In this document: piece by piece, positions 41,896 to 52,937 of the stretch
How the letters are laid out: the number at the start of each line of letters is the position of its first letter
How positions within the stretch are numbered: the first letter of the stretch is position 1
Assembly (NCBI GenBank): GCA_012845835.1
Contig: JABAKD010000019.1
Span: 6,371,494-6,435,493 of the forward strand
Origin: Undaria pinnatifida
Taxonomy: Eukaryota; Sar; Phaeophyceae; Laminariales; Alariaceae
DNA: 64,000 bases
Direction: 5' to 3'
Made by a program: the position numbers and the translations under genes
The notes under the pieces: model-generated
Database searches by the model: none
What the model was told of the DNA's origin: nothing
The model's input: the letters and a program-made list of their open reading frames with translations, nothing else

Positions 41896-42601
41896 TGTTA
41901 AGAAATTGGTATCGTCAACCTTTGGCCATTGCCAACGTTCAGCAGCGAATGTACAGAGCTCCCTGTTAGCACTTTGCTTGCAGCGCCACAGCAGTAGCAG
42001 GTAGCCTACAGAGTTGTTACAAAATCAGTGTGACATTGCCCTCGTATTCTCGTACGTAGTCAATGCATATCGTAGCATAGGCGAAACCTACGGGCTCCCA
42101 AGCACCAAGTTACGCCGCACAGAAATCAGCAGCCGTGATATTGATGTTTTGTTCACTACAGGAATCGCTGGCCCTGTAATCAATCGTGGTTTTAACATGT
42201 GCTAGGGTTAGGGTTCTACGAAGATCGTATATTGGGAGTATTCGAGAACTAACAAGGAAAGTTATTTGATAGTCCCGAAACCGTCTGTAGGCTTCTCGAG
42301 CACAATCAGTAATCTAGACGTCGTACACGTAGGGTTCTGGAACTAGAAAACTCGGTTGAAGTCGAGGAAACAAGGTGCATCTCCCTTTCCTGCTCTCACT
42401 TGTCATCCAGCATCTTTCAGCTTATCACAGTTCATCGCCCTAAGGTTTTCTTGCTCACAAGGGAGCGGCACCTTTTGTCAAGCGTCATCAACTCTTCTCA
42501 TCCTCGACACAGCGTGTTTGCTCGGTCGGTCTAACGGCCACGGCCACCTGCTTTCGCAGCCTACTGTACCATAGCACCATCTGGTGGTGTACTTCTCAGC
42601 A
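41896..42601 (+). mobile_element. Solo LTR of the copia family, 706 bp
   Basis: It starts TGTTAAGAAATTGGTATCG and ends GTGTACTTCTCAGCA, i.e. TG..CA. It is flanked by a perfect 5-bp target duplication, GAGTG (41891-41895 and 42602-42606). It aligns end to end with the - strand LTR at 46454-47156, roughly 85-90% identical by eye, but has no internal domain beside it. This is the normal product of LTR-LTR recombination. Confidence 0.92.
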
Positions 42602-43500
42602 GAGTGTGGGCCCGACACCACCCCCCCCCCCGCCGTCCCCACACCCATTCTTGCGGCGAAAACTTGGTACACTCGATCTAGTAGCGAGAAAATGATCGCT
42701 ATCTTATGATGGGATAGTTGATGGTCACAGAGGCGGCCAAGCAGGAAGGAGATTGAGATAATCAAGAAGTTTTGCATAATATATATGTACGAGGTAGTGT
42801 ATGGAAGGAACGTAATGAGTTGTCCCAAAATGCTCGAGGTACCTCTTATAGCCGTGCCTGGCAGGGACAGTGCTTTGCTTCGTGAGGGGTACGTGGTCGA
42901 CGGTCAAATGACTAAGGACTAAGGCAAGCAACAAATGAGTACCCCCCCCGCCCGCGCCCAACTATTGGAACATGGACTCTGCAGCAGTCCGACCCTCGAT
43001 ACACATGATTGTGAAACTCACGCCCGCTCACGGCGATTCGCGCTTGTATGACAAGACTAGGGGTTGTTACAGACACAGGCCACCCTTTCTTTGCACGTCT
43101 CTCTACCAGGCAGGTTCCGCGGTGGTCACTCGCTTGTGCTAGAGATGTAAGCTCTTGTATTAGTCCATAAGCCACGGATTAGAACTTGCCGCGTGCAAAT
43201 CCGCGGCGCAAAAGCATCATCCCCTTTTTCCTATACGCACATGCCTTCAAAGGCATGTGAAACCCCATTATATAACTTACATATCTAGATCTTACGCCTT
43301 GTTGAGCTCCCAGGGAAAACCATAACACTAGCCCACCTTGATGAGCCGTAAATGAAGAAGTATGGAAGATTCGGGAAAGCACTGGTTCCACGGTCTAGAA
43401 CATGACTCGAAGATGCGGCTCTTCAAACCCTACTCCCACACCTCTACCCTGCGAGGCTACGAAGCCTCAGGAAAAATGCTAAAACAGAAAACCACAAACG
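42602..43500. other. No gene seen; partial family D copy
   Basis: The - strand carries GTACTCATTTGTTGCTTGCC, TCATTTGACCGTCGACCACG and related blocks at about 42870-42942. No gene or RNA in the rest. Confidence 0.45.
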
Positions 43501-43539
43501 GAGAACGGGAAACGGGAAACGGGATACAGAAACCCCCAA

Positions 43540-43675
43540 CGAAATGGCAGGATCGACAGGCACGACCGGGAGATACCATAGCACTTGCTGCAGCACTGGG
43601 CTGCCTGGTCGGTGAAAAGCCCTCGACGAGCTCCGTCCCAGCACTGTACGGCTACGAGGGTCTATGGTCTTAACG
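43540..43675 (+). repeat. Repeat family H, diverged copy
   Basis: GGTCGGTGAAAAGCCCTCGACGAGCTCCGT, split here as GGTCGGTGAAAAG and CGAGCTCCGTCCCAGCA, then GGCTACGAGGGTCTATGGTC, in the same order as 45240-45305. Confidence 0.6.
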
Positions 43676-43679
43676 CTTT

Positions 43680-44500
43680 TACCACAGGAAAACTCGTTTT
43701 GGGGACGAATTACTTGGAATTAGTATAGAGAGGGATTTTTGGGGTCTACAGGGGTAAAGGTCACGCGTGACCATGAGCATACACTTCCCCCCGCCCCCGC
43801 CCCCCACTCCTCCTTTTACTTCCTGGCGCGATCCCTGATGAACCGCTGCTGGGCGGGACCCCCTTGTGTCGTCATGTGTTTCATATGTAGTGGAAGAAAG
43901 TGGGCAAAAGGCCGACCCTTCTGTGCACCTTTCGGAGCGTCAAATGTCACCGAAAAGGTTTGGATTTGCCGTGTATTATGAACTCGCCCGTGATTTCTAG
44001 CGTGTCGAAACGGCGCGCGCTCCAAAGGCCGCCGTTTGGAGTTTGCCGGGGACGCTTTATTAACTCGAGCGGCGTGTTTTTTTAACGCTCGAAAAGGTGC
44101 GCCCAAAAAGAAAGGCTGCCGTTTCAAATCGAGGATTGCCGACGTTCGTTCCCTGTGTGTTTTCCGACATATTTACGGAGGACCATTATTAGCAATTAGG
44201 ACCCACAATATACACAAAAACATGCATTTTCCCCGTTTTTTCCGCACCATATTTGGTCCTATTTACTGCATCCCCCCGAAAATAGCTGACTTTTCCAAAA
44301 GGTGCTGAGTAAGGCCCTATGTTGTGCCCCACGTGCTACTGTCCGCGAAACGGGGGAGGTCACTATGCCCATGAATTCCGACACCCCGACATCTACGTGT
44401 GCGACCGTGTACAGCACGGGATACCAAAAAAGAAACAGGGTAGTAAAAGAAAGGTAGGCTGAGACTTACATAAATATAAGAAAATCCGGGAGCCGCTTGC
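43680..44500. other. No gene seen
   Basis: Frames up to 103 codons overlap on both strands; none recognised. A weak inverted GAAACGGC..GCCGTTTC pair (43990/44120) is present. Confidence 0.4.
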
Positions 44501-44610
44501 ATACTGAATGTAAGTGTCGAACGCACCCTATCTCAAATAAGGAACCCAGCCTTCTGGGTCAGCATGTCTGTTTTCATACTGGGTTTCCTGTAGTTGCATG
44601 CGCGCGGAGG
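44500..44610 (+). repeat. Dispersed repeat family G, copy
   Basis: AATGTAAGTGTCGAACGCAC, CCTATCTCAAATAAGGAACC and CAGCCTTCTGGGTCAGCATG followed by GTTTTCATACTGGGTTTCCT. Matches 56620-56710. Confidence 0.65.
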
Positions 44611-45061
44611 AGACTAGGGGAGAATCATCCTTGTTCAAAACTTATTAGCATCCCCCCTGCTGTTTGCAACCCCCGCGAGGCAGCACTTGAAGTACCATTA
44701 CGACGAACGGCATTTGATTCTCCCCCCCCCCCCGTATCTATATATACGTATAATGGTTGGCCTCGGTTGGCACCGACGCTTAAAAACATTATATATATAT
44801 GTATATATATATTGGGGTTGGCGTTGGTTGGCAACGACGCTGTAAAACGTGCCAATCACTGCGTGAGCTAAATAACCAAGGCATCGTTTTTTGTCTGTTT
44901 GTTTTTTTGGCGGTCACCATGTTGGTTATCGAGTCAGATGGTATTGTGCGGGGTGGAGAGCCCTAACTCCGCACGAGGGGAACGATCGCATCACGTAGTG
45001 TGAATATGGTAAGGCACCCACGAGGCAGTTACATAGTAGTACGCATTGCTGTCTCTGGGTT

Positions 45062-45310
45062 GGCCACACCAAAAAACAAAGTATAACCCATTGGTCGCTG
45101 TCATCCATAAGCAAGAAAGTAGGCACAAGGTGCCGACGTCCGTCTTACGAGCGGTTCTTGGAAGGATGCAGTTCACCCTTCATGCGACTCACCGAACACC
45201 TCACGGCGTTTCGTGCTTGGTGCAGGCAATGTCTGCCTCTGGTCAGTGAAAACCCGACGTGCTCCGTACCGGCATAGTAGGGATGCGAGGGTCTACGGTC
45301 ATACGACTAC
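45062..45310 (+). repeat. Repeat family H, copy
   Basis: Blocks TCTTACGAGCGGTTCTTGGA, CACCTCACGGCG, GTCAGTGAAAACCCGACGTG, CTCCGTACCGGCATAGTAGG and GATGCGAGGGTCTACGGTCA. In the opposite orientation the same order lies at 55485-55700. Confidence 0.7.
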
Positions 45311-45534
45311 GGCCAATGCACGAACTGAGTACACCCCCCCCCCCCCTGCCGGGAAAGCTCGGCAAATGTAACAGGCACGGGGCCGCATCCCAGCGCGTAG
45401 TTAAACACGTGCTACTCTGTACTCTGCAACAGAGGTGCGCTATTTTTTTCTGGGAGTCCTCACATGAGGAGATATTTTGCCTCTCATCCAAAACGTAATT
45501 TTTGAACAAGCCCATGGCCTAAGGTATACAAAAA

Positions 45535-46440
45535 AAGCGTGTAGTGCCAAAAAAAAAAACTGAAAATTTCGACGATTTTGCCCAGGTTAAGGAAGCCCCG
45601 TCATTCTTAAAAACATTTCAGATAAAAAACGGTATACCTTACTACTTCTTCTGTCGTAGCACGCCATCAGCAGGGACTTCGTGGCGGTCGTGGTACGTAG
45701 TGAGATAGTAGCACGCAGTGATAGTAGTACAGTGGGGGGTCCCTCGGTAGTTGCCGGTTGTACAGCGGGGGTCCCTCGACAGCGCCGGTTGAGTATAGCG
45801 CCTGTTTCCGATGCAGTGCCCCGGTGAACTTGCTAGGCACGACTGGAACACGGTGTACTTCGAAGTATATACGAGTGACACGCTTGCTGCGATCGAGGTT
45901 TATCATGTACATATATATGTTGATAATAGTAATAGCACCTTGGGGCAGAAACGATTTCTGAATGAATAGGACGGGGCGGCTCCTTAGCCCAAAATCGTCG
46001 GATAAGGCTGCTCAACCCCTTTAGAGCCCCGAAAAACCCTCTCTGTACGAATTCTCCAAGTAAATTTTTACAGCTGTAAAGGCGTTAACCTCTCGTCGGA
46101 CGCGAGGTGCTCCTCAACCTCGTCGGAATGCGCCATACATATCATTATTCTCGTGTTTAGCGATATGTTTTCTCGGTGTACCAAGGCTAAGTAAGGGGAA
46201 CGACTTTTTGGTGCTCACACCCGGTTGAACTTTTTTCAGTCTTCTAACACCCACTCGAAAGGTAAGCGTATTGTTGGGTGAGGTGTAGAAGAGCTCCTCC
46301 TCGTGTGAGGAGCCTTAGGAAAAATAAAAAGGATTCGCCTCTTCTATCGCGTGGCCAGAGCATTTTCTGAATAGGTGACGGGGGTCCTCTTAATCCGAAA
46401 CCGTCGGAATTTCCGTTTTTTTTTTTTTTCCTTGCAGTAT
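45535..46440. repeat. Cluster of family A fragments in both orientations
   Basis: + copy at 45545-45665 (TTTCGACGATTTTGCCCAGG, AAGCCCCGTCATTC). - copies at 45950-46010 (GGCTCCTTAGCCCAAAATCG) and 46120-46425 (GACGGGGGTCCTCTTAATCC). The second directly abuts the copia LTR end. No genes. Confidence 0.7.
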
Positions 46441-46453
46441 TAGTGTTTTTATA

Positions 46454-47156
46454 TGTTGAAGAATACCACCAGATGGTGCTATGGTACAGTAGGCTGCAGA
46501 GGCTGGTGCAGCTGGCCGCTAGACCGGCCGAGCAAACACGCTGTGTCGAGGATGTGAGGAGTTGATGACGCTTGACGAAAGGTGCCGCTCCCTTGTGAGC
46601 AAGAAAACCTTAGGGCGATGAACTGTGATAAGCTGAGATGCTGGATGACAAAAAGTCAGAGCAGGAGAGGGAGCTGCACCTTGTTTCGTCGACTCCAACC
46701 GAGTTTTCTAGTTCCAGAACCCTACGTGTACGAGGTCTAGATTGCTGATTGTGCTCGAGAAGCCTACAGACGGTTTCGGGACTGTCAAGAACTTTCCTTG
46801 TTAGTTCTCGAATACTCCTAAGATACGATCTTCGTAGAGCCCTAACCCTAGCACATGTTAAAACCACGATTGATTACAGGGCCAGCGATTCCTGTAGTGA
46901 ACAAAACATCAATATCACGGCTGCTGGTTTCTGTGCGGCGTAACTTGGTGCTTGGAATCCGGTAGGTTTCGCCTATCTATGCTACGATATGCATTGACTA
47001 CGAGAATACGAGGGCAATGTCACACTGATTTTGTAACAACTCTGTAGGCTGCCTGCTACTGCTGTGGCGCTGCAGCAAAGTGCTAACAGGGAGCTCTGTA
47101 CATTCGCTGCTGAACATTGATGATGGCCATAGGATTACGATACCAATTTCTTAACA
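46454..47156 (-). repeat. 3' LTR of the copia element, 703 bp
   Basis: Starts TGTTAAGAAATTGGTATCG (at 47156 on -) and ends GGTGGTATTCTTCAACA. The polypurine tract TTGAGGGGGAG lies directly before it (47157-47167). Confidence 0.92.
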
Positions 47157-47527
47157 CTCCCCCTCAATGGATGTCGCGTGCTCAAATACAGCCGCAGTGC
47201 CGCAAACAATGCTCCCGTTACGAAGAACTTCCATTGTGGGTTTTACTTCTTGACTTATAGATTATGCAGTGAGATGTCGTTTCAAACGGGGTGTCCTCTT
47301 TCGCTGGTGAGCTTGCCAACGCAATGGAATGCATGTGTACGCTACAAGGTTACTCTGAATAACAAAACATCGACCGAAACGCATCAGGGCCACATTCAAG
47401 TCTACCGTGTGCAGCACTGACTAAAAAAAGAAAAGAAAGAAGGAATCAGAAAACTCCTCCATACGCCAACTTCCATACCCGCATGAAAGCGTCATGTACA
47501 CAAACCAAAAGTCCAGATTTATCGACT

Positions 47528-48262
47528 TCATGCCGTGAGCTCGCTGATTAGTTTGAGGAGGTAGCGGCGCCTGTGCTTACCGAGGTACTTCGTACCGATG
47601 TCAGCGAGTTGGTCCTCTGTCTTCACGTATTTGATGGAGATTCTTCCTTCCTTGACTAGCTCCTGGATGAAAAAGTACCCCAGAGCCACGTATATGGCTC
47701 GCGAGCTGTAGGCCCAATTTCCAGCCACGTGCAGAGTCGAGGTGTTGTCGACGTACAGTGGTACACAGTCGAAGCGCATGCCGAATCCCAGCTCCTTCAT
47801 CATGTTTGAACAAAACACCGCCTCCTTCATCGCTAGCGCCGCGGCCACGAGCTCTGCCTCCATAGTGGACTGCGCCGTCAGCCCCTGAATCGCCACCTTG
47901 AAGCTCACCACGACATTTGAAAGGAAGACCATGTATGAAGATATTGGCTTACCGTTGTCGGGGTGGTTGCCCCGGTTTGCATCCGAAAAGGCCGTCAACT
48001 TGAAGCCTTTTCTTCTTATAGGTGATGGAAAATCCACCGTCCCGCCCAGGTACCGAAGTAGGTGTTGTGCCGCCGCCATATGTGTGCTTTGGACGGTTTG
48101 GACATCGCCCTCGCCAATTGGTTGACGGCGTACAAGATGTCGTAGCGAGCCACCTGTCCGAGGTACATCACGCTGCCCGGAATGGCCTGGAAACGCTGCT
48201 TCTCTTCCTTGCTCAGAAGCCTCGCTCCTCCGGCTGGCCCAGCGAAAGCTCTGTTCCCACAC
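47528..48262 (-). pseudogene. copia RNase H domain
   Basis: The longest intact frame of the element (244 codons, but it starts in shifted sequence). HLLRYLGGTVDFP, KLTAFSDANRGNHPDNGKPI, SSYMVFLSNVVVSFKVAIQG, LTAQSTMEAELVAAALAMKE, VPLYVDNTSTLHVAGN and IYVALGYFFIQELVKEGRIS match the copia RNase H block, including the Asp (SDAN), Glu (EAE) and Asp (VDN) positions. It ends ADIGTKYLGKHRRRYLLKLI and a stop. Confidence 0.9.
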
Positions 48263-48289
48263 CAGGTGTGTGCGCAGGATTGAAGCTTG

Positions 48290-49520
48290 CCATGTCTTAC
48301 CGCTCCAGCACGGACTTGGTGTAGTTTTCCTGGAAAATGGTCACCGTCGCCTTTTCATGGTCACGGCCGACGCCCATCGCGACTACCAGCGACACATCTC
48401 CCATACCCGTCATTAAGAAACGGCCCATCAGCTTTTGCTTGTTTCGCCCGAGTGCGGTGAGGTATTTTCCAAGCAGTAGAACATTGTCGGCGTACAGGGT
48501 CAGGACGATGATGTCGCTGCCCTCCGAGTAGGTGGGAGTAGGTGTAGACGCACGGGTCCGACTTAGAACTTTTGAAGCCAATTTCCACCAGATGTTCGTC
48601 GATTGTGTTCCACCAATTAGTTGGGTTCTGACGCAGGCCAGATACAGGCTTTTAGGAAGCCTCATGACCATTGGGACTCCGTTTTCGTCGAAGTCTTCGT
48701 ATTCGGGTGCCATCTTGACGTACACTTCCGTGACACCGGCATTCAGCAACGCGGTAGAGCTTACCTCTTTTTCGAGACGACGCACACTGTGTACGAGACG
48801 AAGGGGATTCACCCTACGTTGGTTGGTTGCGCTTCATTCGATTAGGCTTAGGGTATATATACTTTAAAGAGTGCGTCAACCATTTTCTCGAAAAATCGGT
48901 AAGGTACCTTCCAGAAATGCGGTGTTGTAGTCCAGCTGCCAGACCTCCAGATTGCATCCGCCGATATCGCCAGTACCATGCGGATGCTCTGGAGCCTGCA
49001 CACAGGGGTAAGCATGCTGCCGCAATCAACGCCAGGCAATTGCCCCCACCCAAGTACAACAACGCGTCCCTTGTACGAGTTGTCGGCCTTGACTTTGCAG
49101 ACCCATCGACTGCCGATAATCTTGTGCCCTGTGGGGACAGCGGTCATCGGCAGGAGGGTATAGACGTTGTTCTTTTTTAGGCTTGCCACTTTCTTGTCTG
49201 AGGCCGCCTTCCACTGCGCCTTGGCCGGTAGAGTCATGGCTTGTTTGAAAGTGCTTAGGAATTACTTCCATGTTCTCTCCCGCCGAACAGTTTCGAGCGT
49301 TGGTCGCCGCATAGGGGTACTCCACGGCTGATTCCGCTCCCTGCGTCTCGTGTGCAATGTCCGGGAGACTCATCTTGGTGTAGAGCTTCAGTCCTCGAAG
49401 CTCAGCCAGCGCGGGCTCGGTGATAGATGCCGCTGAGGGGGCAAAATTTGGACGGCGGTGGGCATTACGCTTCAAGAAGGATCTTGCTGCAGTACCAGCA
49501 CGCTTAACCGCAGGAGTCAC
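48290..49520 (-). pseudogene. copia reverse transcriptase (RVT_2), frameshifted
   Basis: 49520-49180 gives the linker before RT; 49237-48848 gives KKNNVYTLLPMTAVPTGHKI, IGSRWVCKVKADNSYKGRVV and LGWGQLPGVDCGSMLTPVCR. At about 48950 the frame shifts: the neighbouring frame holds LEVWQLDYNTAFLEG, the motif with the first catalytic Asp. A later shift separates MRLPKSLY from IGFKSSKSDPCVYTYS. The polymerase box reads LYADNVLLLG where active enzymes have YVDD, so the second Asp is Asn. Confidence 0.88.
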
Positions 49521-49609
49521 TTCCAGGCGCGAATGCTCCCTCTGTTGGAGCGGCGATGATGCAGCAGAAGGTGGTTCCAGAGAGGCTACCCCCGGTGATA
49601 TTGGTTGCT

Positions 49610-50287
49610 TCAGATGTTCGAGAAGGCCCTCCTTGGCGGAACTCCCTCTGGCGATGTTCCGTCTTGTATAATGCCTCCTTCTAGGACACCCTCCGCCGAT
49701 GGCCCCCCGGACATAAACCCTTCGAGCGGCAATCCTGCGGCTCCTCCGGCCAGTATGTCCCTCCGGGTGATGTCGCTGATCCGATCCAAGAGTTCGGCCA
49801 CCGGTGGGTTCGCTGAGAGCCCGCCTGCGGTTATGTGGTCCGCAGAAGCACTGGTAAGGGGTTCTAACACCGAAGTGTAATCGCGAAAATCTCGCAAAAA
49901 GTCGTCGTCTGTGGTGTAAATGTGGACGTTCGTTGCATTACTCGACGAAAGAAGCTGCGTATATGCTACCTTTGAAGGTGGCGGAAGCAGTCGCGATGGC
50001 GTCTCGATGAAGATGACGCTGCTGTTATCCATGACGCGCCGGGTCCCTGGATTGTAGATGCGGTAGCTCTTGCTGCTGTTGCTACACCCCACCAGTCGTC
50101 CTTGCACCGCCTTGAGTACGAGCTTTTGGGAATGCCTCTCGATGCGGACGAAGGCCCTGGCACCGATGACTCGAAGAAGCCGAAGATTCAGCTCCGTTCC
50201 GTGTAGCAGCTTGTACGGGGACCGCATGCCGATCGCGGAATGTGGCGTCCTGTTCCCCAGAAACGCCGCTGTGAACATCAGTTCTCC
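49610..50287 (-). pseudogene. copia integrase C-terminal part and linker
   Basis: Continues in the same frame after the TAG: TAAFLGNRTPHSAIGMRSPY and KLLHGTELNLRLLRVIGARA, then VQGRLVGCSNSSKSYRIYNP and GTRRV, the typical copia integrase C-terminal domain. A Gly/Pro/Ser-rich linker follows to about 49610. Confidence 0.85.
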
Positions 50288-50815
50288 CTAGAGAAGCTTT
50301 GGCAGTACGCTGTCGGCGAGCACGGACCGCACCATAGCTGCGAGAGTTCTTTCAACGCGCTCGGACATACATCTTTGCTGTGGCGTGTTGGTGCTGGCGA
50401 ATTCGAGTGGCATCCCCGTCTGAAGACAATCCTTCTGGAACTCCTTGCTGGTAAATTCGCCTCCTTTGTCAGCCCTTAAACGCTCCACGTGGAAGCCACT
50501 GGGGATCACCACAGATTGTACGAACACCTGAAACGAACTGAGAGCGTCGTGCTTGGACTTCAGCAGGTAGATCTCCGTCCACTTCGTGTACTCGTCGGAG
50601 ATCTTGGTGACGTACTTGCACCTCCCGAGCGTCTCTAGTCGTCGATGCCACAGCAGGTTGGCGCTAGTCGCAGCCTGCATTGCCAGTTCCGGCCTGTCGC
50701 TCCCGTCGTTGAAATCCGGCGAGAAAGGGTAGAGATCGTACCCCAGCTCTTGAAGTGGAATGGGTGAAGCTGTCTGCCTCAAACCTTGGGGTGTTCGTGT
50801 CAAAAATTGACACAC
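50288..50815 (-). pseudogene. copia integrase, N-terminal and catalytic part (deleted)
   Basis: It contains the pre-integrase signature LLWHRRLETLG, then jumps to YVTKISDEYTKWTEIYLLKS. The intervening zinc-binding histidines/cysteines and the segment carrying the first catalytic Asp (DxxGP type) are missing, so the domain is internally deleted. The second Asp (RADKGGEF) and the Glu (MSERVERTL) are present. The frame stops at VLPKLL followed by TAG, where the family has Trp (TGG); reading continues in the same frame beyond it. Confidence 0.85.
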
Positions 50816-50989
50816 GATATACCGTTCCGCGGCGTTTGCATGGCCATAGGCTTACGATACCTGTTTCTTAACATTGTATACCTATCGGCCACGGGACGGA
50901 TTGTTCATCACAGGAAGATTTTCCTTCGTAATTTTCGACGTCTAAGTAAAAAAACTGTTTTTTGGGGTGACGTACGTATACAGTGTTTC

Positions 50990-51260
50990 TCAAGCCACCA
51001 CCGGCACGTAATTCGAATAGCTCCAGGTATACCTTTTTTTGGCTATTTTGTTTTATGAATCACGGGGAGCTCCTTAACCCAAGATCGTCGGAAATTAACC
51101 TTCTTTTTTTTCGTGTGTGTTCGTGTGCCTCGTTGCATACCTAGACCATGGGATTTTTTCGACCGGTCTTGGATCAGTTTATATTTTTCTCCGCATCCGC
51201 TTTTGGGGAGGGGTATGTACTAAGCTCCTAGAGTAACAAGCCCCCGAAAAAAACGTGGTG
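50990..51260 (-). repeat. Dispersed repeat family A, copy
   Basis: On +, CACGGGGAGCTCCTTAACCC, AAGATCGTCGGAAATTAAC, GTGTGCCTCGTTGCATACCT and ACCATGGGATTTTTTCGACC; reversed with respect to 14903-15190. It lies just upstream of the copia element's 5' end. Confidence 0.65.
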
Positions 51261-52580
51261 CAGCTCTATTGTTGCACCCGTCCACCTTTCCGTACCGAGG
51301 GAAAACTATGCACTTTTCCGTACCGTGGGTCTAGCACCAGTGCAGGTATAAACCCAGTAGTGCCGGTATCCGGCAGACAGCCGGTGGTGTTAGTTGGCAC
51401 ATACGGGCACTCCAGGGAGACCGCCACGACGGTAGCACACAAGGTAGCCTCGCAGCTGCGCGCCGCCTCCTGAGTGGGACCATTACTCAATCGGCAAAAC
51501 GGGTAGATTTGGCCGGGAGGCGGCACCAAGCGAGGGGACGAGGGCATTATGCGGGGAGGCCGGCGCGGCACGAGGCGCGAAAGAAAAGCGTTGCACTTTT
51601 TTTTTCGCCTGGTGCGTTTCGGTAGGGGGGGTACGCTCAGTTCCATGGCCGCTTGTAGTAGGCACTCGGGCGAGTAACTCTGTATACCTCCGTCAAAGCT
51701 GGGCTTGAAGAAAACGTTTTTGTTTGTTATCGCAGCGTAACTTGTTACCTCGAAAACCGCAAGAGGACAAAAAGGTACTCCCCTGCAAAAAAATGTTGGA
51801 GCGTGCGGAGGGCGGAACGCCTCGTGAGCAGACAAATATATTGCACGATACGGCACAAATTACGCGCTCGATCTGTTACATTGATTGGATAACAACAAAA
51901 AATCGACGGCCCTTGCTACTGAGTACCAACTTTGTAACGTATGTCGACCCAATTCTCTTCGCCACGTGCTACTCGGTGTGGATGCTGAGGAAACTGACCT
52001 TCTCACCCGGCGGAGCTGGTTAAAGGACTCTCCATATGCCGGAGCCGAGGGGGGGAGGTCGGGCGGGGGAGGGTGAGCGTTAGCTCGCGGTTTGGCGACC
52101 TCCTTGAGTCGGTCGCGTCCCTAGGCCGGAGCCTTCCCGCTATGTACATGACGACCGGCAGTCATAGCACATACGAGCCCATGCTGTCTGCCGTGGGTAG
52201 AGAGAGACATGCGTTACGCAAAAAAACAAATGTGTCGGGTTTTCTCGAATTCCTTTGTGTGCTGATAGTATGACAGGAACACAAGCGCCACACATTTTTC
52301 CAGATACGCAAAATTGGAATGAAACTTACTGATGTTATAGGTAATCTGTTACGCTGAGACCTTCTCTACAACCGACCGGTGAGAAGGTTGTCGCCGTGCC
52401 CGTCGCCGTCAATACCGCGAGGAGGGACAGGTTGTTTGCCGCGCCGTGTGCGTGCCGCGATAAACACAGCAATCAACTTTCTTTTCTTTTTTTTCATGTG
52501 GCTTTCCTCACTTCGAAAGAGCAATCTGCCCTCGCCCAAACCCCTTCGCTAAACAAACACTCTCTGTAAAACGTGCTTGC
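51260..52580. other. No gene seen
   Basis: The - strand frame 51266-51856 (196 codons) is Pro/Arg-rich and unrecognised. No repeats shared with other parts of the window apart from family A edges. Confidence 0.4.
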
Positions 52581-52589
52581 TACAATAAA

Positions 52590-52870
52590 GGCGCACACCA
52601 CTTTTTTTTTTCCTGAGGTTTCCTCGATGTGGGAGCTTAAGACCCCTCTCAAAAAACTGACCTGGAGAATAAAAGCAAAACTGCTACAAGCACCGGATAA
52701 AAACTCCAATAGCGCCTAGCCTAGGTATAGGACGATAATCATGCAACAAAAAAAATGCCTATTATTTTTTTATTTTCCGACGATAGTATTAGTAGGTTAA
52801 GGAGCCCCGCCATTCAGAAACCATGTTTGCCAAAAAAACGGTATACATCTATCGTGGCACACGCGTCGAA
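52590..52870 (+). repeat. Dispersed repeat family A, copy
   Basis: CCTGAGGTTTCCTCGATGTG, GCTTAAGACCCCTCTC, AGCCTAGGTATAGGACG, AATCATGCAACAAAAAAAAT, TTTCCGACGATAG, GGTTAAGGAGCCCCGCCATT and GGTATACATCTATCGTGGCA, ending GCACACGCGTCG. Confidence 0.75.
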
Positions 52871-52937
52871 ACTCCTCTGCGAAAAACAACAAAGCAGCGG
52901 TCTCGATTGATTCTGCGACACGATACGCCCCCCCTCA

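Larger units (their letters stand above)
46454..50873 (-). mobile_element. Decayed Ty1/copia LTR retrotransposon
   Basis: - strand element. The 3' LTR is complete (46454-47156). At the 5' side only about 34 bp of LTR start remain (TGTTAAGAAACAGGTATCGT at 50873 downwards), followed straight by pol; most of the 5' LTR, the primer site, gag and protease are gone. Flanks TACAA and TATAA (4 of 5 identical) are a plausible aged target duplication, which supports these as the true ends. Order of domains is copia type: integrase before reverse transcriptase and RNase H. Frames are broken by a nonsense codon, several shifts and an integrase deletion; it cannot be autonomous. Confidence 0.9.

Noticed and set aside
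42214-42224. Telomere-like GGGTTAGGG at 42214-42224
   Set aside because: A single occurrence inside the solo LTR, with a related sequence in the other LTR; it is part of the LTR and not a telomere seed.
43990-44130. Inverted GAAACGGC..GCCGTTTC element
   Set aside because: Only the outer 8 bp pair well; inner arms do not match enough to call an element.
48022-49180. Several + strand frames opposite the copia pol region
   Set aside because: Shadows of the - strand integrase, reverse transcriptase and RNase H sequence.
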